Of a stretch of 64,000 bases of DNA, positions 23,253 to 34,475 are shown piece after piece. The position numbers and the translations under genes were made by a program. The number at the start of each line of letters is the position of its first letter. The stretch's first letter is position 1. This DNA is from Collybiopsis luxurians FD-317 M1 (lineage: Eukaryota > Basidiomycota > Agaricomycetes > Agaricales > Omphalotaceae). The DNA lies in the NCBI GenBank assembly GCA_000827265.1, contig KN834778.1:447097-511096 (forward strand), read 5' to 3'. The notes beneath the pieces were generated by a model, which saw only the letters and a list, made by a program, of their open reading frames with translations, was not told the origin of the DNA and searched no databases.

Positions 23253-23862
23253 ATGTCGAATAACGATCCCCGCGACTCTTCTCTAGAAACAAAATTCAAA
23301 TTTCCAGATACTTGGTACCGAGATGACTTTGGTGCGTACTACATCACCAGCATGGGACAAGTGGCCACCACATAAGTTGAAGATGGCAAAGGCGGTGGAG
23401 GATGCCTTTCAAAATGAGAGCAATTTTCGTAATAGCTCTGAACGGTGGCCATGAATGGTTCTGCTGTCATGCCACTGGTAGAGGCTAATTCTTGTTAATC
23501 AGACTCACTCAGCACATCGGGCATGTTCTTTTCTGGCCTCATTATGGTCACAAGGAATAGGCGTGTCTTTCAGCTGTTCTCCGTTGCGAACCGGTCTGAT
23601 TTTGGTTTATCTCGTAGGTTTCTCGCCTGGCCTGGGATACTTTTTGCTATCAACGCAACAATTAACCAACATGCTCTCCGTGCAAAGGAAGGCTCTAGCG
23701 GCCCTCTGGGGAACTTGGCGTGCGTCACACGGGGTTTCGAACGTAACTTGACCACATATTAATGGAATTTTTTATAGATTATCCGTCATGGCACTCATTG
23801 CCTCCTACATTCCTCTTTTCGTAATTACGCCCACCAATGCAACAGCAGCCTCTTCGTCATAG
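23253..23862 (+). CDS. PAT-complex subunit Asterix-like (UPF0139)
   Basis: Asterix (human WDR83OS) pairs with CCDC47 in the ER to help fold multi-span membrane proteins. The last exons show the family clearly: GMFFSGLIMVTRNR, then FLAWPGILFAINATIN, LRAKEGSSGPLGNLA and LSVMALIASYIPLFVI. The last join uses donor GTGCGT near 23720 and the acceptor at 23777. The join before FLAWPG seems to use a GC donor at 23561 with its acceptor at 23617; that 57-bp stretch is also open in frame, so it could be retained. The first exon starts MSNNDPRDSS, and I could not settle how it joins the middle exon between about 23330 and 23515. The protein is about 100 residues with three hydrophobic segments. Confidence 0.72.
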
Positions 23863-24168
23863 CTGACTCTTGAAGGCAGTCAGAATATATCACTTTGTAC
23901 GGGGAAGTGTACTGGTAGATGCAACAAGAGGTTCTCGCATAGTGCATGTTTGTGCGCTACTCATCCAAAACATATTCTGTACCAGTGGGAGTTTTGATGC
24001 AACAATTTGTGCAGTGTACATACAGCTGGGAGGATTTTTTCGGAGTTCTAGTACCAAGAAATTCGATGTTACAAAAACTAATATAGATGGTCTCAAGTCA
24101 GATCAAAGGGTATTCAAAGGAATGTGCATGGGTCGGGTATAGGAAATAAACTAAGGTCAAGAAACGAA
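23863..24168. other. Short gap between convergent genes
   Basis: The Asterix-like gene and the PhoD-like gene end toward each other here. I see no coding frame or notable structure. Confidence 0.5.
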
Positions 24169-27100
24169 TTAACAACGCTCCCAGCGAGGAGCAGGTGCCG
24201 AAACAGAGTAGCTGATGTGAGGTTTAAAAAATCATTCCGCTATGACTCCCAACATGACTTACCCTTTGCTTCGACCGCCTCCCTTTTCGATTTCCACGCG
24301 TATATCGAAATTTAAATCGCCAGCATTTTCGTCAAAAGACGTTATACACCAATTTCTGCGACCCATGATGTATTTTTGACCGCGAGACGTCCCATCTGGA
24401 TCTTGTTGGAATAGCGGAATCTATACAAGGTTGAGGATCGCATCGACGGTGACCTGATTTTTAGCTCACCATCGTTTCGTCCGTCTGAACTTTGTGCATC
24501 GTCTTGTGTGTTTTGCTTGCCAAGGAAGCCACTAGTTTGATGACCGCGTTTGGGCTATTAGACTAAGAGTTATTCGAGTATACTTGGAGAATCTAGAATA
24601 GAGCTTACGGAGGTGTGTTCACAATGGCACCTAGACTTGAACAATTAGCCACCCAAAGAACAGACCTTGACTTCAAGACTTACTCGTGACAATGTTAACC
24701 ATGTACCTAGTTATTATTCGTCAGTCAGCAGCCAAGTCGGATTCATTTTGCAAAATCATGATTTACCGATGATCCATAGACGCCGGAATCTCTGGTGTGT
24801 TCTTGTCTTTTAGGCTTTTGAATACACCCACTGCAGCACAGTGAACGTCCCCGGAAAGAAAAGAAACTCGGATTCGCCTCGCTTGTGCGAATGTTTGTAG
24901 TTGACCAATGAGCCAATTTCGCTCTGCCTGTACAAGAGAGATAAATAAGTACTATAATAATTGTCCGAATAGAAGCACTTGCTTTGTGGCTACGTGAGGT
25001 CCAGTGGTCATTCTGCAACAAGGTGAGTGAGCGTGGAGTCATTATATCAAGATCTAAAAAAGCGCACCAGATCGTCAAGGAGTTCAGCCTCAGCATTAAA
25101 CTTGTTGACGAATCCAGAAAGGCCGAGTGAGCCATTTCTACCGAGCGCGACCAAGGGGTTAAATTTGGATTCCAGCGCTTTCTCGAGGGCGACCATACGG
25201 GGATAAGCGATCGGGATACCTGTTAAAGTTGTCAGCCAGGGCGGTTTGCAAATTGCCTAGAATACTCTGGTACCTAGTTGAACAACAAGATGTTCGACTG
25301 TGGAAGGTAACTTGGCCAGGCGTGAAAAGACCTTTTCGTACTCTGCTTGACTACAGACTTGATTCTTTGTCCTCTCGGCTCTACGAATAGTATTTAGCGC
25401 GAGTTAGAAACTCGAGATGAGCAAGTAATGACCACCTGCAGTCGAGAAGAAGAATGGAAATTTGTGGTCCCAAACATCCCAAAAATGAATGTGACGGGAA
25501 GCCCACATATGGCCCCGGACCTCCAACAATTATTGACTTATTAACATGATTTTTATCGTCGGTGCCGTCGATGTCGACTACAAAGAAAGTATGAGTGACT
25601 CTCCTGCACAAAAGAGGCAAACCCACCATTGATGAAACACTGGAACAGAAGGAAGAAAAAATAACCCCTTGATCCAATTCTGTCAACAGTTATGGATTAC
25701 TATTTGAAGCCAGTTGATGAAAGCTTACGCTCGAAATATAGGTGAGTTTTGGAGACTGTCAGGATCTAAGAATCAGTCAGTACCCCCATGGGCAATGCGT
25801 AAGAATTTCAACTGACAGCTCCCGAATCCATCTATCTACATTTTCATCAGTTTCAAAATTCAGGAAAGTTACCTGCCAAAATTGCTTACTAAGTCTACAA
25901 AAACACAATCGATATTCAGAATTCTTTGGTTGGATAAGCGCAGTGTAGCACATACCATGGTCATCTAGTTTGATTCTTTGATCAGTGACGAGGATCGGAA
26001 GAACTACAGACTACTTACCACACATATTCATCATAGGTCTACATATATTTTAAGTCAGTCCTTTCTAGCCTTGAGCAGAGGCAAATATGAATTACATTGA
26101 ACAGTTCGCCCGAGCGAACGCGCCAGTTCGAAATGTCTGGCAATAGTGATTGAAATAAAAGCGATCGATAGCTTCTGAAATCTCGGTTGTAACAGGATAG
26201 CTCTGCTTCTCGCCTGGCTTCAATTTGGCAACCCATTCTTGCAATTCAGGTTCCCGGGTAAGCCTGAGAGGGACACCCGTCGAGTCAGCTCTGATTACTC
26301 GAAGAGCAGAAGCAAAAGATACCAACCCATCACAGTAGAGTTGATCACCACCCCCTACCTAGGTGTCGGGTTAAAAAAAGTAATTAGAGTTGGCGTTCAA
26401 AGGACAGACTCTACCATAACATGAAAAGGTTCTGAACGGTGATGTGTCAACAAATCCAACCAACATGGATCGTAGCCAGTTTGGAAACCCGGTCCCCTAA
26501 AATCGTCAGGGTTCACGCCGGCTGAAAAGCCATTACACTTGACAGAACATAAATTAGCGAAAAGAAAGGGATGCATGCTAAATTGAACGAACCGAATAAC
26601 TGGCCCATCTCATATTCTGGTTGCGACCTGGAACATAGAATCGCAAGCTTTGCCCATGGTTAATACTGTATTCTATCTCCATTTCGTTCGTTCCAAGAGG
26701 AATGGGAATTAGAAACCGCCAAAATGTGAAAGTTCTGTGAAAAGACATGTATGATGATAGAATGAGCAAAGGATAAGGTCTCGTACCCCCCAGTTCCCGG
26801 ATACACCCATAACTCTTGAGCGGCAACCTGGTGAGAGGTGAAGTTAGGACCGGCAGAGGCACTACCATTGATTTGAGAGGCGGAAAGTGGTAAAGAAGTT
26901 GAATGGGGATCTGCAGGGTGCGGTCCTAAGTCAAAGGATTTCCCAATATTCTTTTTAGCCTTGTGGTGGGGAAGTTTGTCTGGGTCGTATTGGTAGGTTA
27001 GAGTAGGATGAGGTTCATATGTTGACCCGGCATCAGCGGCTTTGAAGTCTTATTAAGAAATTAACTCTCAAAAGAGCTTCGGTCACGCACTAACGATTAA

Positions 27101-27561
27101 TGCACTTCCCCACCATATTCCTTGGTCGTCAATCGTATCGAATCTTGTTCGAAAAATCAATACCAATCCAGATCAGTAATTCATGGAAACATACTTACCG
27201 TAGCAGCGGTCCGACCATGAACTAGAATGGAAATGAATGAGTGGGAGGGGTCTTAGAATCCAACGCTCACTTGGAGATGCGGGTCCATCCTCGCCATCCG
27301 CAAAGTCCTTGACCTCTCCACCGCTGACAAACGCGACAACTGGCTTGATGAAATGGATTTTTGAATCCCGTTTCCACCAACATGGAACGCAGAATCATTG
27401 TACATTTCGTCTTTTGCTGGTAGGGGGGGTGGAACCGGCGAAGGAGGAGGTAAAAATCCTCCAATAAACTGTTCGTCAAGAGGACCAAGGGGCTGCTCGA
27501 CTGGCGTATATTTTCCATTGGCACCTCGAAGTGGAGAATTGAAATATTCATCTTCCTGCAT
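24169..27561 (-). CDS. PhoD-like phosphatase domain protein
   Basis: This is a fungal cytosolic protein with a PhoD-like metallophosphatase core, of the kind annotated 'PhoD-like phosphatase domain-containing' in basidiomycetes; its substrate is unknown. Many short exons are visible. The N-terminal part is Pro-rich (DEYFNSPLRGANGKY, PPPSPVPPPLP). The middle has LRYDTIDDQGIWWGSALIV and EMEIEYSINHG. The phosphatase part carries MVGGGDQLYCDG (the metal-binding GDQ block), SYPVTTEISEAIDRFYFNHY, MMNMCDDHD-like sequence, LLDCRAERTKNQVCS, VEHLVVQLGIPIAYPRMV, RVSFLSGDVHCAAVG (SGDVH metal block) and YMVNIVTS. The end is VSAPAPRWERC. Start 27561 (MQEDEYF) is chosen; an ATG at 27709 (MDNAGWGAH) could begin an extra upstream exon. 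It lies downstream of CAP on the same strand. Confidence 0.82.
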
Positions 27562-27972
27562 AGTCTGAAGGTCAACCCTTAGATGATAAAAGACGTTTGG
27601 AATAAACTCGCTTTAAGCGCACGCCTATAACATACACTGTCAGTTCACAGATACTGATTGTCAGTTTGAAAGAAACTAGCCTATGGGCGCCCCAGCCGGC
27701 GTTATCCATGATTATTGTTGCGGAGAAAGAAAAACGTGTATAAAAAAGAGAAAGACGTGAAGTGGATGTGGAAGGAGGTTAAGAAGCTCGTCAGGTAACT
27801 TATAAGTAATGTGACCCTCTGTCTGGGCTTGCCGAGTTTCTTAGTTTATCAGTCAAACGGCTGTTCGCGTATCGCGCCGCGCCATCATTGTGTGACAACG
27901 AGCGTTCAAAATCCTAATTCTATTCGCCCATGATCATCCGTTGAGGTAGATACCAAACGACGTCCTGAAAAT

Positions 27973-29954
27973 CTAACCTACATGCTCGACTACAGTAGTT
28001 ACCAACTTCCCGTCCTTCACGGACGTCCGCAGCATTTCCGGAACCGCCTGTTCTTCGAATATCCCGTCCTCTTCTCCCTCTACCGGGATGTTAATATTGA
28101 TTGAACTGCATTTCGCAGTAGTAATTTCGGCATTGAGACTGCCCTTGGACAGGTATATCATTCCGGTGTCGCATGAGTCTAACTGAATCATAGGAGCGGA
28201 GCCTGTGATTTGTATGGTGAAGGAAGGAGATTTAGTAACAGAAATTGACGAAACCACTGATTCTACGAGAACTTGGGTCTTGGTGCAATTCACTTGGTAG
28301 CTGGATCAGCGAAAGACAGAACGCCGAGGCCCAAAACAGTCTCACCTAGAGTAACCGCATTTAGTTTACCTTTGATCACGATGATGCTGTTCTTGCAGCC
28401 AAATAGATTGACGACCTGGTTGAGCTCGACGCCGTCAACAACTAGGCTTTTCTCATCCTCTTGATATTCCTACAGAAAGATATTCGGTAAGGACCAGTCG
28501 CCCTTGTATCCTCCAAACCTACAATGTTCCAAGCCTTGCCTTCCAATGCGAATTTAGGCGGTTTTTTGCCCATCAGCGCGTGAGGCTTGGTTGGTTTAAT
28601 GGGTTTTTTGGGAGCTGAAACTAGATCCAGTAACGAGAAAGAATGAGAACTGTATAAAATGGCTCACTGGACCCGGAGCTCGATCCGCTGGAGACCACGC
28701 TACTCGCCCGCAAATTGGGATTCTTATGTGTCATCTCGCTCTTGTCAACTTTGCGCAAGCCCTTTGTGACATCAGCTCCGCGATTGATTTCAGCAAAAAC
28801 CGCAGCAGCACCGGCAGCAGGGGGAGGAGTGGAACCTGCTGGTGCTGGAGGAGCGACCGGAGGCGGAGGAGGAGGAGGCGGAGGAGGCGGAGGACCGCCA
28901 GCGGCGGGAACAGGAGCGCTAGAAGCTTTGGAAACGTAATCCGCCACTGGTACACCCTGTTTCCGGGTTAAAACGAGCCATTTCGCAAAGACGAATATGA
29001 TTACCTGCGGGTTCCAGGCAAGTCCGGTAGTGTGATACTTCACAACATAGAGCCGGGTTTCTTCCAAAGTTGCGGCTAATGAACGAACCCATTCAGCATG
29101 TCTCGTATCCCTATACTGGAGAATCAGTGGATCGAAGGATAAAAAAAAAGTCACCATGCGTACTGGGATTTCATTCCCTGGATCACTCTGTTCCCATAAT
29201 ACAAGACTTGATCTTTGGTCTCCGCAATGTGCGGTCCTGGCTTGGGCTAGAGAAACGGGTCAGACAGATGTTGTTTTACAAGACTGACGCGCGTACGCTG
29301 AGAACCCAGCCAACAAAGGAAGATGCTTCACTGATAACCATAAGATGATTAAACCAGTCCCTATCCTTTCGGTTTGCCTCTTTCAAGCGGTTGATAGCCT
29401 CCACGGAGGAATGGAAAGGAGTAAGAAGTGACTGGAAGGTCTGGTCATCGGGTTTGGTGCATGAAGCAGCAGTGTTAATCAAGTCCCGAAGTTCTTTGAA
29501 CTGTTTCTCAACCAGACCAACCTAAATGACGGCTATCAGTAGTATTCGCCAGTATAGCACCGAGAAGGAGCGTACCATTTCGACAACAGATGCCCCAGCA
29601 AATGAGCGTGTCAATTCTACAAAAGGTTTGAGTTTGCCATCGATGACCACTTCTTCAAAATCTACAACGCTTTGGGGAGATTTTGGCATCGCTGATATTG
29701 GAGCGGGTGCGGCTGAAGGAGAAGAATGCCCAGGGGAAGCTGAAGCTACATAGGGTTCATTGTTAGGAGCAGATTGAGCTGTTTCAGAATTATCATTGGG
29801 CGGCCAGCCGGAAGCAGCTAGATCTTCTATCCTCGAGGTCGCAGCTTCGAGACTGGCGCGTCGTATTGACAATCAGTAAAAATCGAGATAGTAAAGCGCG
29901 TAAAGCGTACCGTTTGATGATAGTAGTGAGAGAATGTAAACCTTGAGAAGACAT
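27973..29954 (-). CDS. SRV2: Adenylyl cyclase-associated protein (CAP/Srv2)
   Basis: CAP recycles cofilin-bound actin and, in fungi, links Ras to adenylyl cyclase. The gene has several short introns and codes for about 520 residues. The N-terminal part has MSSQGLHSLTTIIKR and LEAATSRIEDLA (cyclase-binding coiled coil), then the helical folded domain (FEEVVIDGKLKPFVELTRSF, DWFNHLMVISEASSFVGWV, WVRSLAATLEETRLYVVKYH, GLAWNP). A run of about 12 prolines follows (coding strand of roughly 28858-28894), which would bind profilin or SH3 partners. Then a WH2-like LRKVDKSEMTHKNPNLR and the C-terminal beta-helix CARP domain (LFGCKNSIIVIKGKLNAV, SSININIPVEGEEDGIFEE, ending VVEHVG). All parts are in the expected order. 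Confidence 0.94.
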
Positions 29955-30049
29955 TTTGGCCTCTGCAAGTGAATCGTAGCCAACAAAGTGTTGCACGGCA
30001 AAATCCGGTCGTTTACATTTATCACGCTATGATATACATTTTTCAGTTT

Positions 30050-30521
30050 CTATGAATTACTTTCAAGCTCAATCTGTTTCGTCTTCTTCTTAGCCTTCTT
30101 CCTTCGACGTCGTTCTCTCTCCCTTTGCTTCGCCCTTTTCATCTCTTCTTTCGACAAGCCGGGATTTTCGAGAGCGTCCAGCTAAAGTCCTGCATTAGCA
30201 GACACCTCAAGCATATGACGAACAGTACAAGCCTTGGCAACCAGCAATCGACGAGCTAACATGCGGTTTGTAGAGAGCGAACGCGTTTCTTGACAGGATA
30301 CTCGAATCCCTGTAGGTTTATGATATAACTGCACGTTGTTCTCTGTTTTGTTTACAGATTGACCACCCTAATCCGGTTTGAGGTCCTCCATGACATTGGA
30401 AAAATACATCAAAAGAGCCTACAGGTCCACTTCCGCGCACAAATGATTCCTCAATATCCTCTTCTTTTAGTTCGGGAACTTTTCGTTGGCTAGAAGCACG
30501 TTTCAGAGTTGAATAGTACAT
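30050..30521 (-). CDS. Mitochondrial class-I release-factor-like protein with GGQ (MTRFR/C12orf65 type)
   Basis: This small protein has the peptidyl-tRNA hydrolysis domain of release factors and is expected to rescue stalled mitochondrial ribosomes. The joined exons give [20 protein letters not shown], holding the catalytic GGQ loop, then [26 protein letters not shown] and the Lys/Arg-rich tail [19 protein letters not shown], which is typical for contacting rRNA. About 125 residues; no codon-recognition domain, as in C12orf65 and ICT1. The intron that splits GP|GGQ uses the GT donor after GGACCT and the acceptor ATTAG. The next intron near 30230-30180 has either a GC donor after GCCAAG or a GT donor three codons later. 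The ATG at 30521 is the only one in frame after an upstream stop; a strong presequence is not obvious. Confidence 0.85.
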
Positions 30522-30619
30522 GATTCGTCTGGGTAAGGATTTGCTATGAGGAGCAACATTGTCTGCTCTGAAGCGTCAGCGCATTCGAAGGACGTATCAT
30601 TACAGTCAGAAATGGCGTC

Positions 30620-31060
30620 TTACTGAGATTCTTTGCTAGAAGATGGATTTTTGATAGTCTCGTTGTCACCGAGCTCGGTGTCCTTGGTGATACGCAAAGC
30701 TGCAGTACGGATGAAGAAGAGGGCCTAGGATACTCTGGAAGATTGACGTACACCATGTCTCCTGCTTAGGCAACCGTGAAGCTTGGACTATGTTTCGCTT
30801 TATGAATTCTGCAACTTCCTTGGCATGTTTTGCGTATTGTTCGTATGCTAAAGGATCAGTTTCCGACTTGGCTGAGATTGCGTCTTCTCTCATTTTATAA
30901 CGGAAAGCTGCGGACAAACTTGTCAGCTGGGCGCAGATGCAGAAGAAGGAAATTAACCTGTAAGCATCGCAGAGTCTCCGCCGAACGTTGAAGCGGAAGC
31001 TCGATACAATTGTCTATAGGCTGACCTCGCAGAGGCTCTGAGGTCTGAAGATATTGACAT
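30620..31060 (-). CDS. MZM1: Complex III assembly factor MZM1 (LYR protein)
   Basis: Mzm1 is a mitochondrial matrix chaperone that stabilises the Rieske protein before it is built into complex III. Exons join to MSISSDLRASARSAYRQLYR with the LYR motif in the first helix, then AFRYKMREDAISAKSETDP, YAKHAKEVAEFIKRNIVQAS and the family's conserved end ITKDTELGDNETIK. Length is about 120 residues, as usual. I place the last intron between TGG-T (GT donor) and the CTGCAG acceptor near 30695, which restores LRITKDTELGDN. The gene ends about 100 bp before the mitochondrial release factor on the same strand, and its start faces histone H1 with 154 bp between. Confidence 0.88.
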
Positions 31061-31214
31061 GGTCGACAGAAAGAGCGCTCGGACGGACGACGGGTAATCC
31101 GAGTGATCCGATTTTACCACGTGATGTGCACTAAACGCGACGCCCCTGTATCATTGTTGAACGTTGAATGTTGATTTCTGAACTTGAACTTGTCCCACCA
31201 ACAAAGTTTTCAAA

Positions 31215-32378
31215 ATGTCTACCAAGAAGGCTCCAGCTTCCAAGAAGAACTCCAAAGCTTCACCGTCGCATCCAACATGGATAGATATGATCAAGGTCAG
31301 CTCATTGTTCACTGTTGTATCAATTTGCAATCTTTATCGTCAATTAGGAATGCATCGCCAGTCACCCAGAAGACGCTCGTTCCGGCGTCTCGCGTCCTCA
31401 AATTAAAAAGCAAGTTTCTCTTCTCCACTCGTGCTCTTTACTTACTCGTTTTTAGGTTTGTCGAGACCCATTACAAACTTGAGATCGGAGCAGCGCAAAA
31501 TACTCAGCTCGCTAAGGCTTTATCCTCAGGCAGTGAGAAGGGCGTGTTTGTTCTTCCCAAAGGTATTTTATATTCTTTAGGCGCGTAAACTTATGTTCAT
31601 TATTCCAAGGTCCATCCGGTAAATATCTCTCTGCGCTTCTTTGTCCGCTCTCGTTCAGACCATTCACAGGTCGTGTGAAATTGGCTCCCAAGACTAAATC
31701 TTCAGAGGGCCCTGCTCCAAAGGAGGTAGTGCACTCCCGCTCGTTGCTGTTCAGAGTGTCTCACAAGATAGCTGTAGATCAAGGTTAAAACAGTCGTGAA
31801 ACCAAAGGTTTCTGCAAAGCCCGCCGCAAAAACCACCAAACCTGCGAAGAGTACCAAATCCGTCGTCAAATCGGGGACTTCTACCACCAGGAAAACATCC
31901 ACTTCTTCCAAAGCAGCCCCTGCAAAGAAGGCTGCTCCCGCTAAGAAGGCCGCTCCCGCTAAGAAGGCTGCTCCCGCTAAGAAGGTAGCTCCTGCGAAGA
32001 AAATTGTCGCAGGAAAGCCCAAAGCTGCTGCTGCGCCGAAGAAGAAGACCACAGCCACCTCTGCGAAAAAGGTAATTTCTACCCAAACTCCTGAAAGAAG
32101 AATCTGAAATTTTTAATCCCTTTCCATTGCAGACTGCTACTGGAGCCGGTTCAGCCTCGCAGGCGAAGGCATCGGCCAAAAGTGCTCCCAAGAAGGTGAA
32201 AAGATTCAATATGTGCAGGCATAAAATTTAATGTTTGCTATTCCCAGACTGCTGGATCCGCCCCGAAGGCTAAGGCCGGTGCAAAATCCAAGGCTCCGGC
32301 AAAGAAAAAGGTATGTTGTTACTCTGTCTTCAACGTTTAAGCTCTGAAACTCTTTTCACCGAATATCAGAGTTCCTAA
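31215..32378 (+). CDS. Linker histone H1
   Basis: H1 binds linker DNA at the nucleosome and compacts chromatin. After a Lys/Ser/Ala head the H15 globular domain reads PSHPTWIDMIKECIASHPED, GVSRPQIKKFVETHYK, NTQLAKALSSGSEKGVFVLP and KGPSGRVKLAPK. A long Lys/Ala/Pro tail follows with five copies of the hexapeptide AAPAKK or VAPAKK. The gene has seven or so introns, unlike animal H1 genes. The intron at 31410-31455 starts with GCAAGT, a consensus GC-AG intron; the only GT nearby breaks the frame. Later introns lie near 31561, 31620, 31730, 32070, 32200 and 32310, and the stop is reached through a tiny last exon (SS-stop). The spliced message predicts about 250 residues. Confidence 0.93.
31913..32002 (+). 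repeat. Five tandem 18-bp units in the H1 tail
   Basis: Units at 31913, 31931, 31949, 31967 and 31985 each code for AAPAKK (VAPAKK in the last). The three central units differ at a single base (GCT or GCC in the first codon); the outer units have diverged more at third positions. This pattern fits recent unequal exchange inside the coding sequence. Confidence 0.9.
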
Positions 32379-33735
32379 ACGTTTTCTGGCCAATTTTATT
32401 CCCTGCTTTGCTCGTGATTATTATTCATACTCTATTATACATGTATCAGAGGTTTCTTCTCGCCCGTGTATCAGCTTCCCATTTTCTATCTGAAATTATA
32501 CCAAGTGTACAATGCCTTCCACTTCTTTTACTGTCTCTTTTGTTGACCATTGTAGGCTGATAATATTTTACTGACACTCCTACGCTCACTTTCATCGCAA
32601 TCAATAACTCCTTCCACATACTTTATTGCCTTGATCCAGTATTCTACTTATCACCTGTAGAATTTTTACGCAAAGCGAAATGCCTGTTTCTTAGCTGACT
32701 TTCATACTGCATACAATTACTTTTGCTTCGTCTGTGTCCTCTGCACGGCTTCCGAGTGAAAGCTGCAGTGCTCGATTACCGACGACTCATGTCGCTGCTA
32801 CCCTCATTTCCCTTGTCGTCTCTTGACGTAGAGTGGGGCCATTTCTCCGATGATATTAGACATAGCCTCTGTGACCTTGAGGGCTTCGACCATTTACATA
32901 ACGTGGCTGTTGCAAGGCTGCAGAACCCCAAAGATCCAGGCTTCAATTAATTGTCGAATACTCCTGGCCATCATTAGATGAAGATGTCAATCTCTGACCT
33001 GCATCTCGGAGAGGGATGACCAAGTTTTGCAGACCGCTTTGTAATCATAGATAAGAGCTCGATAAGAGCGTTCGGTTATTACTTTATCTTAAGGTACCGA
33101 AAAAGTGTTAAGCCTCCTCAGCTTCAGCCTTCATGGACACTTGCATAATGCAATACTTATCGTAAGTATTCACCATCAGTCACTTCGGTGTTCTTTCTCT
33201 ATTCAGAGACATCGTGCTCTATTTGCCTGCCGGTTAGGAAGAATATCCACTCGTTTGAGACGATACCTCTTCATATTATGGTTACAGCAATTGCAGAGAC
33301 CCCAGCTCTCCCTCTTTCTCCTCGATATTGCAGCATATACCGGACAGACGAGGGACCCATTAATTCAACTTCATGCTGTTCTTTTGGGAACCCTCTGAAA
33401 AAAGCAGAGACTCATTAGGAGGTTGTCTTCCTTCAAGGCCTTCAAGTCCATTGGTCAATCTGCATAGGAGGTATGCATGTACTGTGAGTGATGCCGCATG
33501 CAATCCAGATCGATTTGATTCCCATGTAAAATTGGGTTTAATATACTCTACGTTCCATAAACAGCAAAATTCACAACAGGTCGATGTGAAAGATGAAACG
33601 ACATGGGGACAGATGGAACGAGGCATCTAAATTAGATATGAAAGCAGAAACGAAATGTGAGTACATCAAACGGTGCAGGGAGGAAAACCATCGACCATCT
33701 TTTGTAAGTTAAGAAATACGCGGAACGGCTAGCCG
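32379..33735. other. Gene-poor stretch after histone H1
   Basis: Short open frames exist (for example near 32723-32950 and 33105-33398) but none shows a motif I know, and the sequence is rich in C/T on the plus strand. It may hold a long 3' UTR of H1 or an unrecognised transcript. Confidence 0.4.
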
Positions 33736-34475
33736 TTACTTGTACGCTAGGAAATACGTTGACAGAGCGGGGAGGTCGTTGGGGCCTGCATCTGTGTATC
33801 CTTGCAACCTCGAACCGCTGAACTTTAAAACGACGACGGGCCCACACCAAGCCTTCGTCGCCGATCCTCCGGTGATGTTATGAACAGCTCGATTGATAGG
33901 AGCATTTCGCTGAATTGCCGTAGGCGAGTACCAAAGATGGAGAGGGAATCGCAGATTTTCACTATTCAAACCCTGGGTAAGGACGATATCTTCGGCGTCG
34001 TCATCGGGGAAGAAATTTTGAAGTAGAGGAATTGGACAAGCTCCCTGGTGTGATCGCGTGGGCGGTCGACAGTGAATCTCGGTAGTGTTCCATCGGTCTA
34101 AAAAAAGATGGAAGGTCAGAACTCCGCCAGTAGATAAGTAACACTTGAATGCACACCGGCTTCGGGGGCGAAGAAAATTGCAGTTACAGTAATGAGCTCA
34201 ACCTCCGCTGGAGGTGGAGTCGCAATCCTATTATTGACAGGGTAGCTACTGGACGATACGCCCTGGTGAGATTTGGATACGCATTCTTGTCGATGACGAG
34301 GCCAGTCCTGAAAAACCGTTGGAACTGAATCGTAAAAAGGAATGAAGAATTTTAGACCGACGGATCGAAGGTGCTCGGTACAACAGTACCATGCACTCTC
34401 GCAGCGGCTACACCACATCGAAGTAGGGTTCCCGCAGAGTGTGCAAGCTTGGTGAATGGACACAGAGGTTTGCAT
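33736..34475 (-). CDS. MYND zinc-finger protein
   Basis: Three exons give about 212 residues. The N-terminal 50 residues form a MYND finger with the pattern CTLCG, WCSRCESAWYCCTEHL and DWPRHRQEC, that is seven Cys and one His that can hold two zinc ions; the finger is split by an intron between LRS and DWP. MYND fingers bind short proline-containing peptides. The remaining part has a variable linker and an ordered C-terminal region (PLHLWYSPTAIQRNAPINRA, WCGPVVVLKFSG, YTDAGPNDLPALSTYF). I know this layout from many expanded MYND genes in mushroom-forming fungi, where the C-terminal part has no assigned function. The start ATG at 34475 is the first in frame. Confidence 0.83.

Noticed and set aside
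27562..27709. Upstream exon for the PhoD-like gene starting at 27709
   Set aside because: It would need a GC donor or several weak splice sites; the ATG at 27561 begins a good frame directly.
28715..28971. Plus-strand open frames rich in Gly or Arg
   Set aside because: They are the antisense of the proline run in CAP; low complexity and no motif.
31702..32209. Minus-strand frames with Ala/Gly/Phe repeats that look like membrane spans
   Set aside because: They are the antisense of the Lys/Ala/Pro tail repeats of histone H1.
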